This document shows positions 39,602-50,100 of a stretch of 64,000 nt of DNA, in pieces. The position numbers and the translations under genes were made by a program. The notes under the pieces are model-generated. The model had not been told where the DNA came from, did not search any database, and saw only the letters and a program-made list of their open reading frames with translations. The DNA is from Eunapius fragilis (Eukaryota; Porifera; Demospongiae; Spongillida; Spongillidae): the NCBI GenBank assembly GCA_963681505.1, contig OY811974.1, positions 4,760,501 to 4,824,500 of the forward strand, given 5' to 3'. Each line of letters opens with the position of its first letter. The first letter of the stretch is position 1.

Positions 39602-42600
39602 ATACACACACACACAGCTACATTCAGGACATCACAGATGTACATGTACGTGTACCTTCTGTTGGGACAACTGATGTTGGAGGTCATCACATTGCCTCTG
39701 TGACCTTATAAACTCCTGCAGAGAGAGGTCAGAGTGCATAAGGGTTACCATGAGAACATGAGGGGCAGTAGTGATCACCATAGAAACACGGGGAGAGTAG
39801 TGAAAGCTTAAGTGATCACTACCACATAGAGCTATGAGAACATGAAGGAGTACTGGTTGCCATGGGAACATGGGGGGATAGTGGTCACACCTGAGGGCAG
39901 TAACATGGTTACCAGGTGAATGTGGGGGCAAATGAGGTATGGGGGCAGTAATGGTTCCCATTGGAACAGGGTGGTCACTATGGGAACATGAAAGGCAGAA
40001 GCAAAGGCTAACCAGTTCAAATATCTCACCACAAGCACATATATGGTACCTTATGAAATCAATGCTTCTAAACCCATACCTCACACATGTACATGTGTTG
40101 GGGTAGACTGTTGTGTATGCAGTGAAGTATTTACTATATGTACATGTACATGTATGTTAAACTACATGGATAACATAAAAACGATTACTGTCACTATCAA
40201 GTGATAAATTGATACATGTACATGTACAATTTATAATCAAAAGCACGCAGACACACACACCAATAGACATACACATACACCACTTCTCACCAGAGCAAGC
40301 TGTTCCTTCATCTGTTCCTTCATCTGTTCCTTCATCTGTCGGTTTTCCTGTTCCCTCTGGTGAAGCTGTCCTTTAAGGTACTAATAATGATGATCAATGG
40401 ATCATTAGAGGTATAATGGAACCCCCACCATCCCCTAACCCTTCACAGACCATTCCTCATTGACACACTATTGCAGTTGACCCACCACTACATGCACGTA
40501 CATGCACCACAAAACCTCATTATTTCTACCATTTTGCCAGGGCTCTATGCTTATGTGTTTCATTAATCGAGTTCTATGTTCGATTGAATGCGAGGACCAT
40601 CAGGTCACAATAAAACACCTACATGTAGGTTTAAGCTAAAACAGTATTTTTCACCTACATGCAGGCTTTTGTTCGATTAACATTATTTGCTGACCGTACA
40701 TGCATTAATTATAATAATGTGCATTTGTATTCACTTGATGAATACAATTCCTACATTACATCCCAATTAAAATTTTAAACCTTCTATATGTAATTTTCTA
40801 CCATACCAACGACGTACATTCACCTGAAATTGATTCAATACTTCTCTCTCCCTCATGGCGGCCTGATGAATGATGGCCTTAGCTCCCTCCAGTTCATGTT
40901 CCAATGCTTTAACTCTATCCTTCTCAGCCTGGTCATAAGTGAGTAAATGGGTACATAAAATGGGGCTCAGCTAGTTAGACATGTACGTGTACATGCATTA
41001 ATTAACATATGTGCTAACTCATTTCTTTATATCCTAAAATGATTTCCTGTACCTGCACTTGTTTCACTAGTCCCTTCTCCTTAGTGGCTGCCTGAGGGTA
41101 TATGAATGAACAGACATAGAGCATGGGAGGAGGGGAGATGGCATGGGGAGGAGGTACATTGCATGGGGAGGAGATACCTTAGCTTCCAAGGCCTCCTCCC
41201 CCTTCCTTCTCCCATCCTGCAGCTCTGTCAGAAAAGACTTCACCATGGCTTGATACTGTGTGAGCTAACAGATGAGGACAGCATTAGGAGATGACCAAAC
41301 TAGACCACCAACTGACCCCATATTGATCCAACAGCCTAGACTTGTACCTGTAGAGCTCCTTGTAAAGGGAAAACAGAAAGATAGTGAATGAAATGTAAAT
41401 ATGGGGTGGGGGTTGCGTGGGGGAGAACAGTGCTTCTCCCCCTCTGCTGCTACGCAGTACAATGTATAAACATTAAATGTTGTCCCACTGCTAGGGCAAC
41501 AACCACATGAACATGTAGTCCCATTATGTCCCCTCCCCTGCAAAAAAGGCTCATGTTTAAAACACATACATCTCCATAACCATGAATGCCTCTGAAAACT
41601 AGTTCAACTTTTCAGGTAATAAAAACTAGTTCAACTTTTCAGGTAATAAAATGGTGCCAGGATTATGATATGAAAAGAGATATTGATTACGACACATAAA
41701 CATCAACCAGTTCTCTTTTGTTGGGGGTGTAGCTTTAAAGGGTGCATACTGCATGCATGTGGCTCATGTGACCACATCTCCCCTCAGTGCAGTGGATTAA
41801 TACACATCTAGTACCATACTTTGATATCTCTAAAATAATATTTCATATCTGGATGTTTCTTTCCAAGTTCATCCATTAGAGTTACTGGGTTCAAATGATC
41901 TGTAATGTTATTACATCATATCTCTATCACTGAGAGCATTGGACTCACCATTGATTGGGTACAATAGTACCTTGCTGTGGTCCAGATTGTAGCTGACATC
42001 TGTTTGTACATCCCTCAACAGCTGCATAAACGACATGTATACAATTTACCATAACACTGAAATAAATGATCATTATATGCAGCCCATGCAATTATTCTTA
42101 AGCAAGTTTTTAAATTCAAATGACCTATCGTGTGCAATCCTATGCTGATATCCTTACATATCAACATTGCATACTGAGGTATATGTATGGCCTTCATATG
42201 GGTCATATGGGTCACCAGTGTACATATATGTGGATGTGTTGACTACCTTAATATGATATGCCTCACATGCCATTATTAGTCATGGAGATACAACAACAGC
42301 CTTTGCCGAGGTCAAAAGTTATTGGAAAGGTATTTCCAACAAAACAGATGGCAATAAGAAAAAGACTGGGCACTTGGTGTGTACACTGAGAGACCTGGTG
42401 CAGATTTGTACAAATGGTCCCACATCTTTCTACTGTTATGTAATGGCACCACACGACCACAATGATACTGAGGTTTTGTATGTCTGTGTATTGTGTTGTT
42501 CTATACGAGTGAACACAGATTACTCCCGCATGTTGACATGTAGCACATGAGGTGGGCTTATGACACATCATGTGCTATTGACCACAACATACTGCAAGGG

Positions 42601-42979
42601 GTGGGGTACATCAGTACAAGCTTGTTAGATGATTTCATCACTGCAATGATGTGTATGAATGTGTTGGCTACTGAATATGTAATGTGCTAACATATGACAT
42701 GGTTGGTCCAGAGAATTACAATTAACTTACATTGAGTGGTTTAGAAGAAGCCATTTGCTTAATAACATGCATTAAAAGTTCAGAGGTCAGTGAGCCTTCT
42801 TTTAACATTTTGATCATTTGTATCATCACTGCTTCCATCCCAGACATGAGATCAGGTGATGGTCCATCAGACTTTTCTTCTGGTACAGCACTCTCTTTCT
42901 TCTCTCCTTCTGTTTCCTTCTCATCCTGTTCATCCATCATGTTGTCTATTTCAGACGATTCATCATCTATGTGACTCAT
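24564..42979 (-). CDS. Coiled-coil gene built from repeated phase-0 exons
   Basis: Best exons: 42979-42731 (start, acidic MSHIDDESSEIDNMMDEQ), 42021-41971, 41255-41178, 41091-41053, 40928-40824, 40365-40291, 39715-39656, 36862-36776, 36572-36510, 36017-35955, then 31882-31808, 31131-31021, 29894-29820, 29134-29024, and 25272-25210, 24899-24840, 24647-24564. Each has GT..AG borders and a length divisible by three. They encode heptad-like, charged helices in recurring classes: LHQREQENRQMKEQ, RSQRQCDDLQHQLSQQK, DVIISGLRSELSSL, AEKDRAKALEHELEGARAII. It probably ends with the charged exon at 21981-23039. I do not recognise the protein; an extended coiled coil is inferred. Some middle exons may be dead duplicates. 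Confidence 0.65.
24754..24802. repeat. (CA)n microsatellite
   Basis: Uninterrupted CA tract of about 24 units in an intron of the coiled-coil gene. Confidence 0.95.
25858..25972 (-). pseudogene. Reverse transcriptase fragment
   Basis: The frame reads VDFKNAFNVVSSDAVLQECA followed by KHFPDVLPW. This matches the conserved D-x-NAFN segment of reverse transcriptases of LINE-type invertebrate elements. Only about 38 residues remain before the frame closes. There are no flanking domains. Confidence 0.55.
26000..27120. other. Intron region, nothing coding recognised
   Basis: About 26799-26850 resembles 29160-29210 (GAACACAAGCT...TGGCTTCA.GATGGCAG), so it is a stray piece of the duplicated unit. 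About 26438-26550 resembles the palindromic element near 46763-46905 (GAGGGATCTAC, GGGCCCGAGGGGATT, CAGTGTCTAACC). No exon was found. Confidence 0.45.
27128..27850. repeat. ~35-bp minisatellite
   Basis: About 18-20 imperfect units of CATGTACCCACTGTAAGCAG followed by CTGGACCCCCTGCCC. It explains the repetitive AAYSGYM/LLTVGTW frames on the minus strand, which are not a gene. It lies in an intron of the coiled-coil gene. Confidence 0.95.
28547..30631. repeat. Tandem duplication unit A (~2.1 kb)
   Basis: It begins GATGGATTATTAATGTCTATC and ends at a small palindrome containing GAGCTCAAAGGACAG. It holds exon copies 29894-29820 (ESCDVINSGQSRKKLKLEE) and 29134-29024 (MELSIVKGVSFMKTYKRA). It is nearly collinear with unit B to the right. 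Confidence 0.9.
30537..30640. repeat. Palindromic unit junction
   Basis: GAGCTCAAAGGACAG on one side and CTGTCCTTTGAGCTC on the other are embedded in longer arms (ATCATTATTAGGAGCTC / GAGCTCCTAATAATGATGAT). The centre joins two opposite-facing pieces of the LHQRE-class exon. Equivalent palindromes occur at 34211-34322 and 35257-35362. Confidence 0.85.
31930..32201. mobile_element. 272-bp mariner-type MITE
   Basis: The ends are CGGTACCAGTCAGAAAAA and, inverted, CAGTACCAGTCAGAAAAA. TA flanks both sides (31928-31929 and 32202-32203). Unit A of the duplication has the uninterrupted site (CTATAATACATGTATGATGA) at 29931-29950, which confirms a discrete insertion. The interior is rich in CG-containing GTAGCG motifs and has no gene. 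Confidence 0.9.
32717..34197. mobile_element. 1481-bp foldback element, TCCA target duplication
   Basis: Almost the whole element is one inverted repeat: arms of ~720 bp pair around a short centre near 33440-33480. The ends are GGGTCAATCTTAACCATTTC and its complement. TCCA flanks both sides (32713-32716 and 34198-34201). The intact target is visible in unit C (AATAATCCATCATCATT). The arms differ by an 11-bp insertion near the left end (ACACATGTGTC), the length of the G/C run (33328-33343 versus 33584-33602) and a few bases. The mirrored 65-codon frames in the arms have no known domain. Confidence 0.95.
34318..35600. repeat. Partial units C and D of the tandem duplication
   Basis: Unit C (34318 to about 35365) keeps the CCCCAAGGGATACGTAACCATGG start and the CGACGTTGCTTTTTGATCC-type end, with a divergent middle. 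Unit D starts at about 35365 with the same GATGATGGATTAATG phrase and fades out by 35600. No intact exon was found in C or D. Confidence 0.75.
35955..36572 (-). repeat. Duplicated exon pair (KALEHELEGARAIIE class)
   Basis: Exons 36572-36510 and 36017-35955 are 63 nt each, both phase 0-0, and differ at two residues (AEKDRA/AEQDRA; HELEGA/HELAGA). The flanking intron sequence is duplicated as well: the GGGAGGAGGGAGGGGGAA run and the CAGTAATGAACTACCCCTCC stretch occur in both. The duplication unit is about 555 bp. A third, longer relative is exon 40928-40824. Confidence 0.85.
37228..39243. mobile_element. 2-kb element with ~320-bp terminal inverted repeats
   Basis: 37228-37590 and 38930-39243 are imperfect reverse complements (GCTATTGATTTGTTC; GTGGCTTCAAGGACATGA; CCGCCCATCCATACACTATA; AATCGAGCGTGTTGG). 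The interior (37600-38920) is rich in CA/CACACG microsatellite and has AT-rich stretches whose short frames look like hydrophobic peptides by chance. No transposase was seen. It lies in an intron between coiled-coil exons 39715 and 36862. Confidence 0.8.
39549..39616. repeat. (CA)n microsatellite
   Basis: CA tract just upstream (on the plus strand) of exon 39656-39715. The paralogous exon at 24840-24899 also has a CA tract at the matching place (24754-24802), so the microsatellite predates the block duplication. Confidence 0.95.
42731..42979 (-). CDS. First coding exon of the coiled-coil gene
   Basis: 83 codons from ATG at 42979 to the donor CTCAAT/GTAAGT at 42731, phase 0. The first half is acidic and disordered (DEQDEKETEGEKKES). 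The second half is helical (MEAVMIQMIKMLKEGSLTSE). A TTTTAG just upstream of the ATG could be an acceptor, so a 5' non-coding exon may exist. Confidence 0.65.
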
Positions 42980-43049
42980 TCTAAAATGACAGTAATACAT
43001 GTACATTAAATCTCTACTCCTATCCATACATACATACATGTACATGTTC

Positions 43050-44750
43050 AAATCTTAGCCTAGGTATTGCTGGGTACTCTCGTATACAGTGTATATGGCT
43101 CCATAAAACATCTTATGGGATAGTAAATATTGCCATCATGATAAATCATACAGTGATGGAAGTTTGTTTGGACTCTGGGAATCATTCGATCATGCTTCCT
43201 GTTTCCTATTTAAGCAGTTACCCCTAACGCCAAACAAAAAACAGAAATGTTGGTAAGGTGATGGTAACTTTAAGTACAGTTGACTGACAGAGACAACAAA
43301 ATTTCTTGATTGTCTAAGACGTTATAACAGGCAGAAGCAACAACATGAAAACACACAACACACACAGAGCATATGGAAATACAAGATGAATACAACACTA
43401 AATCTCTGGCTAAACACGAATGCTATGCCAGCGACCTTGTCAGACATAAACAATAACTGGAGCAGTGTCCAGCAAAATCACCCTTGTGATAGTTTCCAGG
43501 ACAAGCAAAAGAAAAGTAACACTCGCATTGACTCTGTCCCAACTCTTTATTACTATCAGTATGAGCACACAGATATACATGGTAGCACTGGGACAAGTAG
43601 GGTTAAGGGCACGGCTGTTTGTTCCCATTGAAATCGTGGAAATTAGGCCCTAAGCCCAGAAATTGAAAGTTCCCTTGGCAACACCTGGACAATCGATGAC
43701 CTGTGGAATTCGCTGTACAACGAAGTACTTAAAGGGAATAAACACATCAATGCTCTTAGATGATTTGGTACACCTTTGAACTTTATAGAAAAGTTTAAAT
43801 CACATGCTCTTAGCGTGTTACTATCTGGCTGTTGCCACTGGAAAGCAGCCACCTTCGATGAAATATTGGGGACCTACCGAGAACAAATTGTTAGCTTAAG
43901 GTTCTGGAACGTAGGATGGTGGAAATAAACCTTTCCTGGTAAGCTTGATAGATTGTGCTACCATTTTTTGCCTACTTGACGCATTTCTGAAGTGATTTTT
44001 AAGATGTGTAAAATCAATCATTTTGATCCAAGTTAATGTGATCACGTATGATGGTGGATTAAAGTCCTGGACAGCATCGAGGAAGTATAGGTTTATGTAG
44101 CATATATTCATAGCAAATCAATCACCACAATTCGGTAAAATATGTCAGTTATGTATGGTGAGAAAACGAAACTTATATAGCGTAATGTGAAGTCAAAAAA
44201 TTGGGGGTATTAAAAAAAATTATTCAGTTTGACAATATTTCAGTACCGCGTCCAAAATTATAAATCATATTTTGATTCTACATGTAATGATATCTAAAAA
44301 TACCGAAAATCTCATTTTTTGCTTAAAAACTGTCCATAAGATTTTCAAGACAAGTTTTTAAAAGTTTTTGCCTCATTACAGGAGCCATTTTCATCACCCA
44401 CATACCTTGTGTAAGCAAAACAACGTAACTGTGAGCCCATAGTTTACTTAACAGCTGTAATTGGTAAGAGCGTTGCTCAACAATCTCATGGATAAGCCCT
44501 TTCCTTTGTTCCTACTGCGGCGTTATTATGTAAACGGTCAAGTGTTTTCAATGAATATAATTAGCTGCTAATTGTGAAATGATGGTTATAGTTGAATTCA
44601 GTTCACTGAATTTTTTGTTAAAACGAGTTGGGCTAGTGAAACCAATATAAGGAACGTTCTTATTGGACCCCAAAGGCACCTTTAAAATAAAAAAAAAAGG
44701 CATTATTTTTACTTCCTCAATGCTGTCCTGGACTATAGCACAAGTGATAG
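43050..44750. other. Intergenic, weak coding-like remnant
   Basis: Plus-strand frames around 43400-43910 (NTWTIDDLWNSLYNEVLKG, then NFIEKFKSHALS) look like a broken protein but match no family I can name. A short inverted repeat links 44060-44090 (GTCCTGGACAGCATCGAGG) with 44713-44735 (CTCAATGCTGTCCTGGAC). Confidence 0.35.
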
Positions 44751-44751
44751 T

Positions 44752-46077
44752 CTAGGTATCATCAAGTGACTTCTTTGGAGATGGTACCATGTCATGAGCT
44801 ATATTACTGACTAAATGTTCCTTCAGGATACACTTCAGCCTTTCTACCTTGTCTGGTATTGCAGTGTATGCTCTACCTAGGGAGTTGAACTTAGCATTTG
44901 TCTTTCTTATTATAGGTTAGTGAAGCTGTCATCTGCTGCAAAGCAACATAACACACAGGTGTTTTGAACAGAGTTTGGAGCTGCTACATTCACTATTTGA
45001 AAGTTTGCTTTAAATGTCCCTCTTCCTGTAGAAAGTCGAAATACACCTTTCTCAGGACTGATCCTTTTGATGAGTTTAGCAGCTGATCGTTGCTCCTCAT
45101 GTGTAAGTGATGGGGTACACTCATGATGCTCATACATACCAGCCCTCATATCTCTTGTACACATTGTGCAATGGACCAGGACATCCTTCAGCAACAGGAG
45201 CACCAGGTTTGATGCTGGCTTAATGTGCATTGAATAGCAGTAAGGACAATGTACTGAGCCTGTAGTTGCTACCCAATGTATGATGCACTGGGTGCAAGCC
45301 ATTGCTTTACAGGGAAGTTCCATTGCATTCAAGTTGGTCCAGAACAGATTATTCTTCGCTACTGGAGGTCTTGGATTATGATGCTCAGATGAGATGACTG
45401 GGGGAGGAGCACTCTTATTGACACATCCAATGATCATGTTTGGGGTTATTCCTGGTAAGCGCCCTTTACGAACATTGTGCTGCTTTTCTACTCCTTTTGC
45501 AAGAGCGCCTTTTGCATTTTCATGAATGTGCTCACACATCTGTATGCACTTCATTTTATGTGGGCACGTGTAGTCACCCGCTACCTTGCATTCCTGGTCT
45601 GAATGCCTCTCCCACTGAAAGGGGGCAGTGATCACCCTGTCTAATACACATTTTCAGGATGGACAGAAGTGTTCAGGATGAAATCTCTTGTCATCATTTT
45701 TGGTATCAATACCAAAAGCATTTAGCAATTTTGCGGCATATGCTTTGCAGAGATATCTGTATATGGTGGACATACATTTGCACTTTGCCTTTAACAGCCT
45801 TTTGGCACACACCCTGCAATGTAGCTGCACTTGTGTATGTGCTAACAAACGCATGTATATACATATATATGTAGTACAACAACCGCAACGCATGTTGATT
45901 ATTCATATAAAAAGCCTAACTACATGTATTTCGTGCCTCAGAAAATGCGCTAAGGGTTATAAGGATTGGGTTTTCTTCTTGTTCCAGGTCTGATGGTGAA
46001 AGGATAGAATACCTACATGTACCTTTATCGGTTGTTCCCGGAGTCCACTCGAAAGAGTCTTGCAACACAACCTCCAT
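44752..46077 (-). pseudogene. RAG1-N-terminus-like (N-RAG-TP type) transposon gene, internally deleted
   Basis: A possible first exon 46077-46023 (MEVVLQDSFEWTPGTTDK) has donor AAAG/GTACAT in phase 1. The second exon starts at 45829 after CACAAG. It encodes HCRVCAKRL..., AFGIDTKNDDKRFHPEHFC, an in-frame TGA near 45655, WERHSDQECKVAGDY, then a RING-like stretch (MELPCKAMACTQCIIHW, CPYCYSMH), CTMC and a His/Cys tail (YEHHEC). This is the order of the RAG1 zinc-binding N-terminus and of the N-RAG-TP family from Aplysia and cnidarians. The first RING cysteine pair is lost. The frame then jumps to a DDE-region piece (FKANFQIVNVAAPNSVQNTC). After a stop, the family C-terminus follows (FNSLGRAYTAIPDKVERLK) at 44906-44752. 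Confidence 0.75.
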
Positions 46078-46079
46078 TT

Positions 46080-46600
46080 TCACTTCCGCGTGACCGTACA
46101 TGTATATAAACAAGTTGTGCAGTATTGTTGCATTGTATTTGGGGAGTGTGTACCGAGTTGTTTAGAATAAAGAAATGTGTAAGAATTGTTTAAAATAGTT
46201 TGTATATTATTTACATGCATATTTAAAGGTACCGACAACGTTGGAACATATGCCATTCTTAATGAGTGGTTTCCTTTTCTGATTTGGTCACGTACCGTAA
46301 TGTTCTAATTATAAACCTAGTTTCCAGCCACAAACAGCCGTGTGGGGTGGTAGTTACACACTAAACTAACACAAACCATGGCCCACCCTTCATGAATATC
46401 ACAGTTCCACTCCTACAAAAGCACCCCTAAGCATGATACAATGGATCGTTATTGAACCTATGTGATGACCCACTTGTCGGGGTCATGCAGGTCAGAATTG
46501 ATGGTAGGCAAGCCAGTTTAAAACTACTACATGTACATTTAGACAATAGCGGAACTGATTTGCGCAATCTGATTGGTCAATTGCAGGTATCTAAACGCGG
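46080..46600. other. Intergenic, nothing recognised
   Basis: Short frames only, with no repeat end or exon seen. Confidence 0.35.
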
Positions 46601-46614
46601 TAGAAACCTTCAGA

Positions 46615-46905
46615 GGGACTCTAAGTGCCAGTGGGGGGGATTCTAAGTGCCCCGGGCACTTAGAATCCCTCCCACTGGCACTTAGAATCCCTCCCGTTAT
46701 CGTTATCGCGTTGCGCGATAATTTATTGGTTGCTACGTACGCGTTGCTATTGTCTAAATTGGTTAGACACTGAAACCGAGGGATCTACGTTATTTACAAT
46801 CCCCTCGGGCCCTTAGTAGCGCCCTTGCTACCGCTCGGGACGCTACAGCCCAGGGCCCTCGAGGATTCTAAATAACGTAGATCCCTCGGTTTCAGTGTCT
46901 AACCT
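46615..46905. mobile_element. Double palindromic MITE
   Basis: The first palindrome, around 46650, reads GATTCTAAGTGCCCCGGGCA and its mirror, with a further outer repeat of GTGCCAGTGGG. The second has arms at about 46763-46815 and 46853-46905 (TAGACACTGAAACCGAGGGA / TCCCTCGGTTTCAGTGTCTA) around a GC-rich loop. A degraded relative is at 26438-26550. Confidence 0.75.
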
Positions 46906-46959
46906 ATATGTAGTATGGACCTACACTGTACTAGCAATGAGGATCAAAAGCAGCTACAC

Positions 46960-47831
46960 TTGTACCCTCTAACCTCTAATGGGATGTATTAAAACCACAA
47001 CAACAAAACCACCAAGACATGGTTCATATGTACTGTAAGGTGGGTGGAACCATCAAGAATGTAACCCATTTGGGAGTACTCACTATTGTCAGTACACCTT
47101 ATGCTGGTTTTATGTGTTGCAATAAGTTGTTAAGCAAAGAAAGCATGACCATCAATATTTGCACAAGTGGGAATAAAAAAGCAATAATGTGGTTTTGTGT
47201 AATATTCATAATTGCCATGTCATGTGACTAGGTGGTGTGTAGGTTGGTGACCCATGTGACTACTGACTAGGTGGTGTATACTAGGCCTGTCAAAAAAATT
47301 CCACCTGAATTATATATACATCGCATACTGCATGCCGACTACGGTCAGTAAACCACAAAAAACTAACATTATGCAGAAATACACGGTTTATCACTATTAT
47401 GGCGAACGAGGTCCCATCGTCCTAATTGGCCAGAAAAAAGACAACCGAAGACATGGCCAGACCCAAGGTCACTGTAGCAGCAGGCATCGCTAACGTGGCT
47501 GCTTCGTTGTCGTATTCAACAGCATACGGGTGTTGCACTCGAACCGTCATACTTAGTTATTGCGTCTTCTCCACTTCCAATTTGTGTGTCAGGCCTTTTT
47601 CCTCTTCTTCCGCCGCTTCCTTGTGCAGTGGACCAAATTAAACTATCGTGATAGTTAAAAAGATAATCGACATTTTTTGGTGGAATTTGCACCTTTTACG
47701 GAGCATTTTTTGCATACTATGGTCGGTGTGGCATTTTTTCAACAGGCCTAATGTGTACGTTGGTGACCCATGTGACCAGGTGATGTGTACATGTACGTTG
47801 GTGACCCATTTGACTAGGTGATGTGAAGGTT

Positions 47832-47875
<44 letters not shown>

Positions 47876-48460
47876 TGTGTGTGTGTGTTGCACATGTACA
47901 ACTGTGGGAATTTAAAAAATTTCACCAGCTTGCACTATCATTGTGCACTGCATAACCCATACATCTACTAAGTGGTTCAAGAACCTAGAGAATTGAGCTG
48001 GACCCATTGTGCGCTCAATGGACCACATTGTGTCTGCTGCAAATGGCACTTACAGGCAAGAGGATGGTCAAATTTTAACAGCAAAAATACACAACATTTC
48101 TTTAATTCATACCAAACAAGTTAGGGATATTATGAATAAGTGAGGGAATGTGTGAACACGAAACATTCAACCAGTTTTGCAGAACTTTACCAACCATATT
48201 AAGCATACATGTACATGCACATGACACAAAGGAACCTATAATCATAAACCACGTGGTAAAGGCACATTTCCTAGGGGACTTGTCTTTGCTATATAGTAAG
48301 CACTCTTATTTTTGATCAAGACAAGATGTGCTATCCTGTTTTGAGAAGTGAACTAAACCATTTCCTCACACAACTACAACAATAGATTACCATCAGGTGT
48401 GCAAGGAGGCATCATGTCATTATTCTTCCCTATAGCTGCAGAATGCCTCCCAATTGTAAG
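46960..48460. other. Intergenic with tandem ~35-bp repeats and (TG)n
   Basis: Units such as TTGGTGACCCATGTGACTA and AGGTGATGTGTACATGTACG recur at about 47220-47290 and 47755-47835. They run into a TG microsatellite at 47833-47889. No exon was recognised; the frame at 47426-47641 has no domain. Confidence 0.5.
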
Positions 48461-48469
48461 CATTTTTGG

Positions 48470-49325
48470 GCTTAGTAAACTACTACAATCGTTTCCAGCT
48501 ACCAAATCTAGCTAATACACTGGCCTCACTACATCGGCAGCTGCAGAAGAATACCAAGTGGTGTTAGTGTAAGGAATGCATTGAGTCCTTCACAAAGGTT
48601 AAGAAAATGATTGGATCAGACTTGATTCTCACCCACTTCAACCCAAGGATGCCCTTGGTACTGGCTTGTGATGCAAATGCCTACGGTCTGGGAGCAGTCC
48701 TGTCCCATACATCAGAATTAGGTGATGATAAACCAATAGCATTGCATCCAGGACATTATCAAAAGCAGAATTAAATTATTCTCAAATCGAAAAGCAAGCA
48801 CTGGCACTGGTGTGGGGGATTAAACGTTTTAAGAGTACTTATATGGCAACCACTTTACATTGATAACCGATCATCAGCCTTTGGTCTCAATCCTACACCC
48901 GGACAAGGCACTCCAATCTGTGATAGCAGCCCGACTACAGAGGTACATGTACATGTATGCACTAGTATTATCAGGCTACACCTTTCACATTTGGTACAGA
49001 AGTACTCACTGCCGTGGGAATGCAGATGCACTTTCCCATCTACGGAGGCTACGGAGATGGAAATACAAGACAGGGAAAAGTTGGACGATTGTCCCGAATT
49101 CAGACTCAACCAACTGGAACAGATTCCAGTGACAACTGCAATTTTACGAGATGCAACAGCTAAGAATCATGTGTTATCGTGGGTGTTAGGGCACATGTAC
49201 ATGTATATCCAAGTGGGTTGACCAGTGGACATACATGTACCAGAAGAACTGAAATCATTCCAAGATCATTCTGAGATAAAAGAGGAGGAACAGGGCTGCC
49301 TACTATGGGGGATGAACGGGATGAG
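48470..49325 (+). pseudogene. Ty3/gypsy reverse transcriptase end and RNase H
   Basis: The region starts with the RT thumb (LVNYYNRFQLPNLANTL at about 48475). RNase H follows: LACDANAYGLGAVLSH, then [27 protein letters not shown] and CRGNADALSHLR. A pre-integrase tail (ATAKNHVLSWVLG, EEQGCLLWG) runs to about 49310. Frameshifts and stops near 48770 and 48860 break it. The integrase core and LTRs are missing. Confidence 0.85.
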
Positions 49326-49630
49326 AGGAGTGGAAATACGGATATTTAGATGTGTGTGTAACTAGAATATTCGGATCATGTGCACGTTGTGTGTAGTCTG
49401 TTACTATGAGATGATGATTCTGAACCTACGGTGAGTTATGGGTTGTGAAAGTGGGTAACCCTCGAAAGACCCCTCAGCTTACAATGTACAAGCGAGTTTT
49501 CCAAGCTCCCAACCCTAAGTAAGTTTCCTTTCAGAGTTATTCTGTGAGAAGACTGTAGGTACTAACTGAATCAATTAGTGCTTTTTTTTGGGCCAGCGAT
49601 GTGTGGACTATATGGCCAGTTAAACCTACT

Positions 49631-49858
49631 GCTCCTGGGGATGTCTTTTGAAAATTCTTTCAACTGATAAGTGTGGCTTCTACTCAAAAGGGAAGCTGTC
49701 TTGCACCCATAACAAAGGTGAGTTGAGTTAGTACCTGTAACAGCTTGTCACTCACTTTTGTTACGGGTGCTAAACATGTGTTGGACAGACAGCTTCCTTT
49801 TTGAGTAGAAGCCACACTTATCAGTTGACAAAAGACATCCAGACCAGGAGCAGTACAG
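49631..49858. repeat. Inverted repeat, arms ~105 bp
   Basis: CTGATAAGTGTGGCTTCTAC and its complement flank a short centre near 49735. The outer parts (CTGCTCCTGG.GATGTCTTTT) pair as well. The right arm overlaps the minus-strand gag-like frame, so part of that coding sequence was duplicated in inverted orientation. Confidence 0.85.
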
Positions 49859-50100
49859 ATTACTGCAGTAATGAAATCGTTGCCATCAATATGAAAAGTT
49901 GTCACACTTATGGAATCATGTATTGTCCTCCCTGTCCAGGTGAAATGTTTTGAACTGGCTGCTGCTCTTTCTTCTTCAGGCAGACCATTTGAATGTGACC
50001 CATTTTTCGATGTCCAGTAATTGCAGATTGCTTCTTTTAAAGGGCAGTCCTTGGATTCATGATTCGTCTTGCCGCACCTTGGATACGTTCCTTGGGAAAA
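49684..50100 (-). pseudogene. Ty3/gypsy gag zinc-knuckle fragment
   Basis: Minus-strand frames read RCGKTNHESKDCPLKEAIC and, after a one-base shift, GHRKMGHIQMVCLKKK. These are two CCHC knuckles of a gypsy-type gag, each missing one cysteine. The following frame (HIDGNDFITAVICTAPGLDV) is the region before the protease. It lies back to back with the plus-strand pol piece at 48470-49325, so it is from a different or inverted copy. Confidence 0.65.

Noticed and set aside
41348..41358. An 11-nt putative exon (GAGCTCTACAG) between two coiled-coil exons
   Set aside because: It has acceptor- and donor-like borders but would shift the frame. The neighbouring exons join in phase 0 without it.
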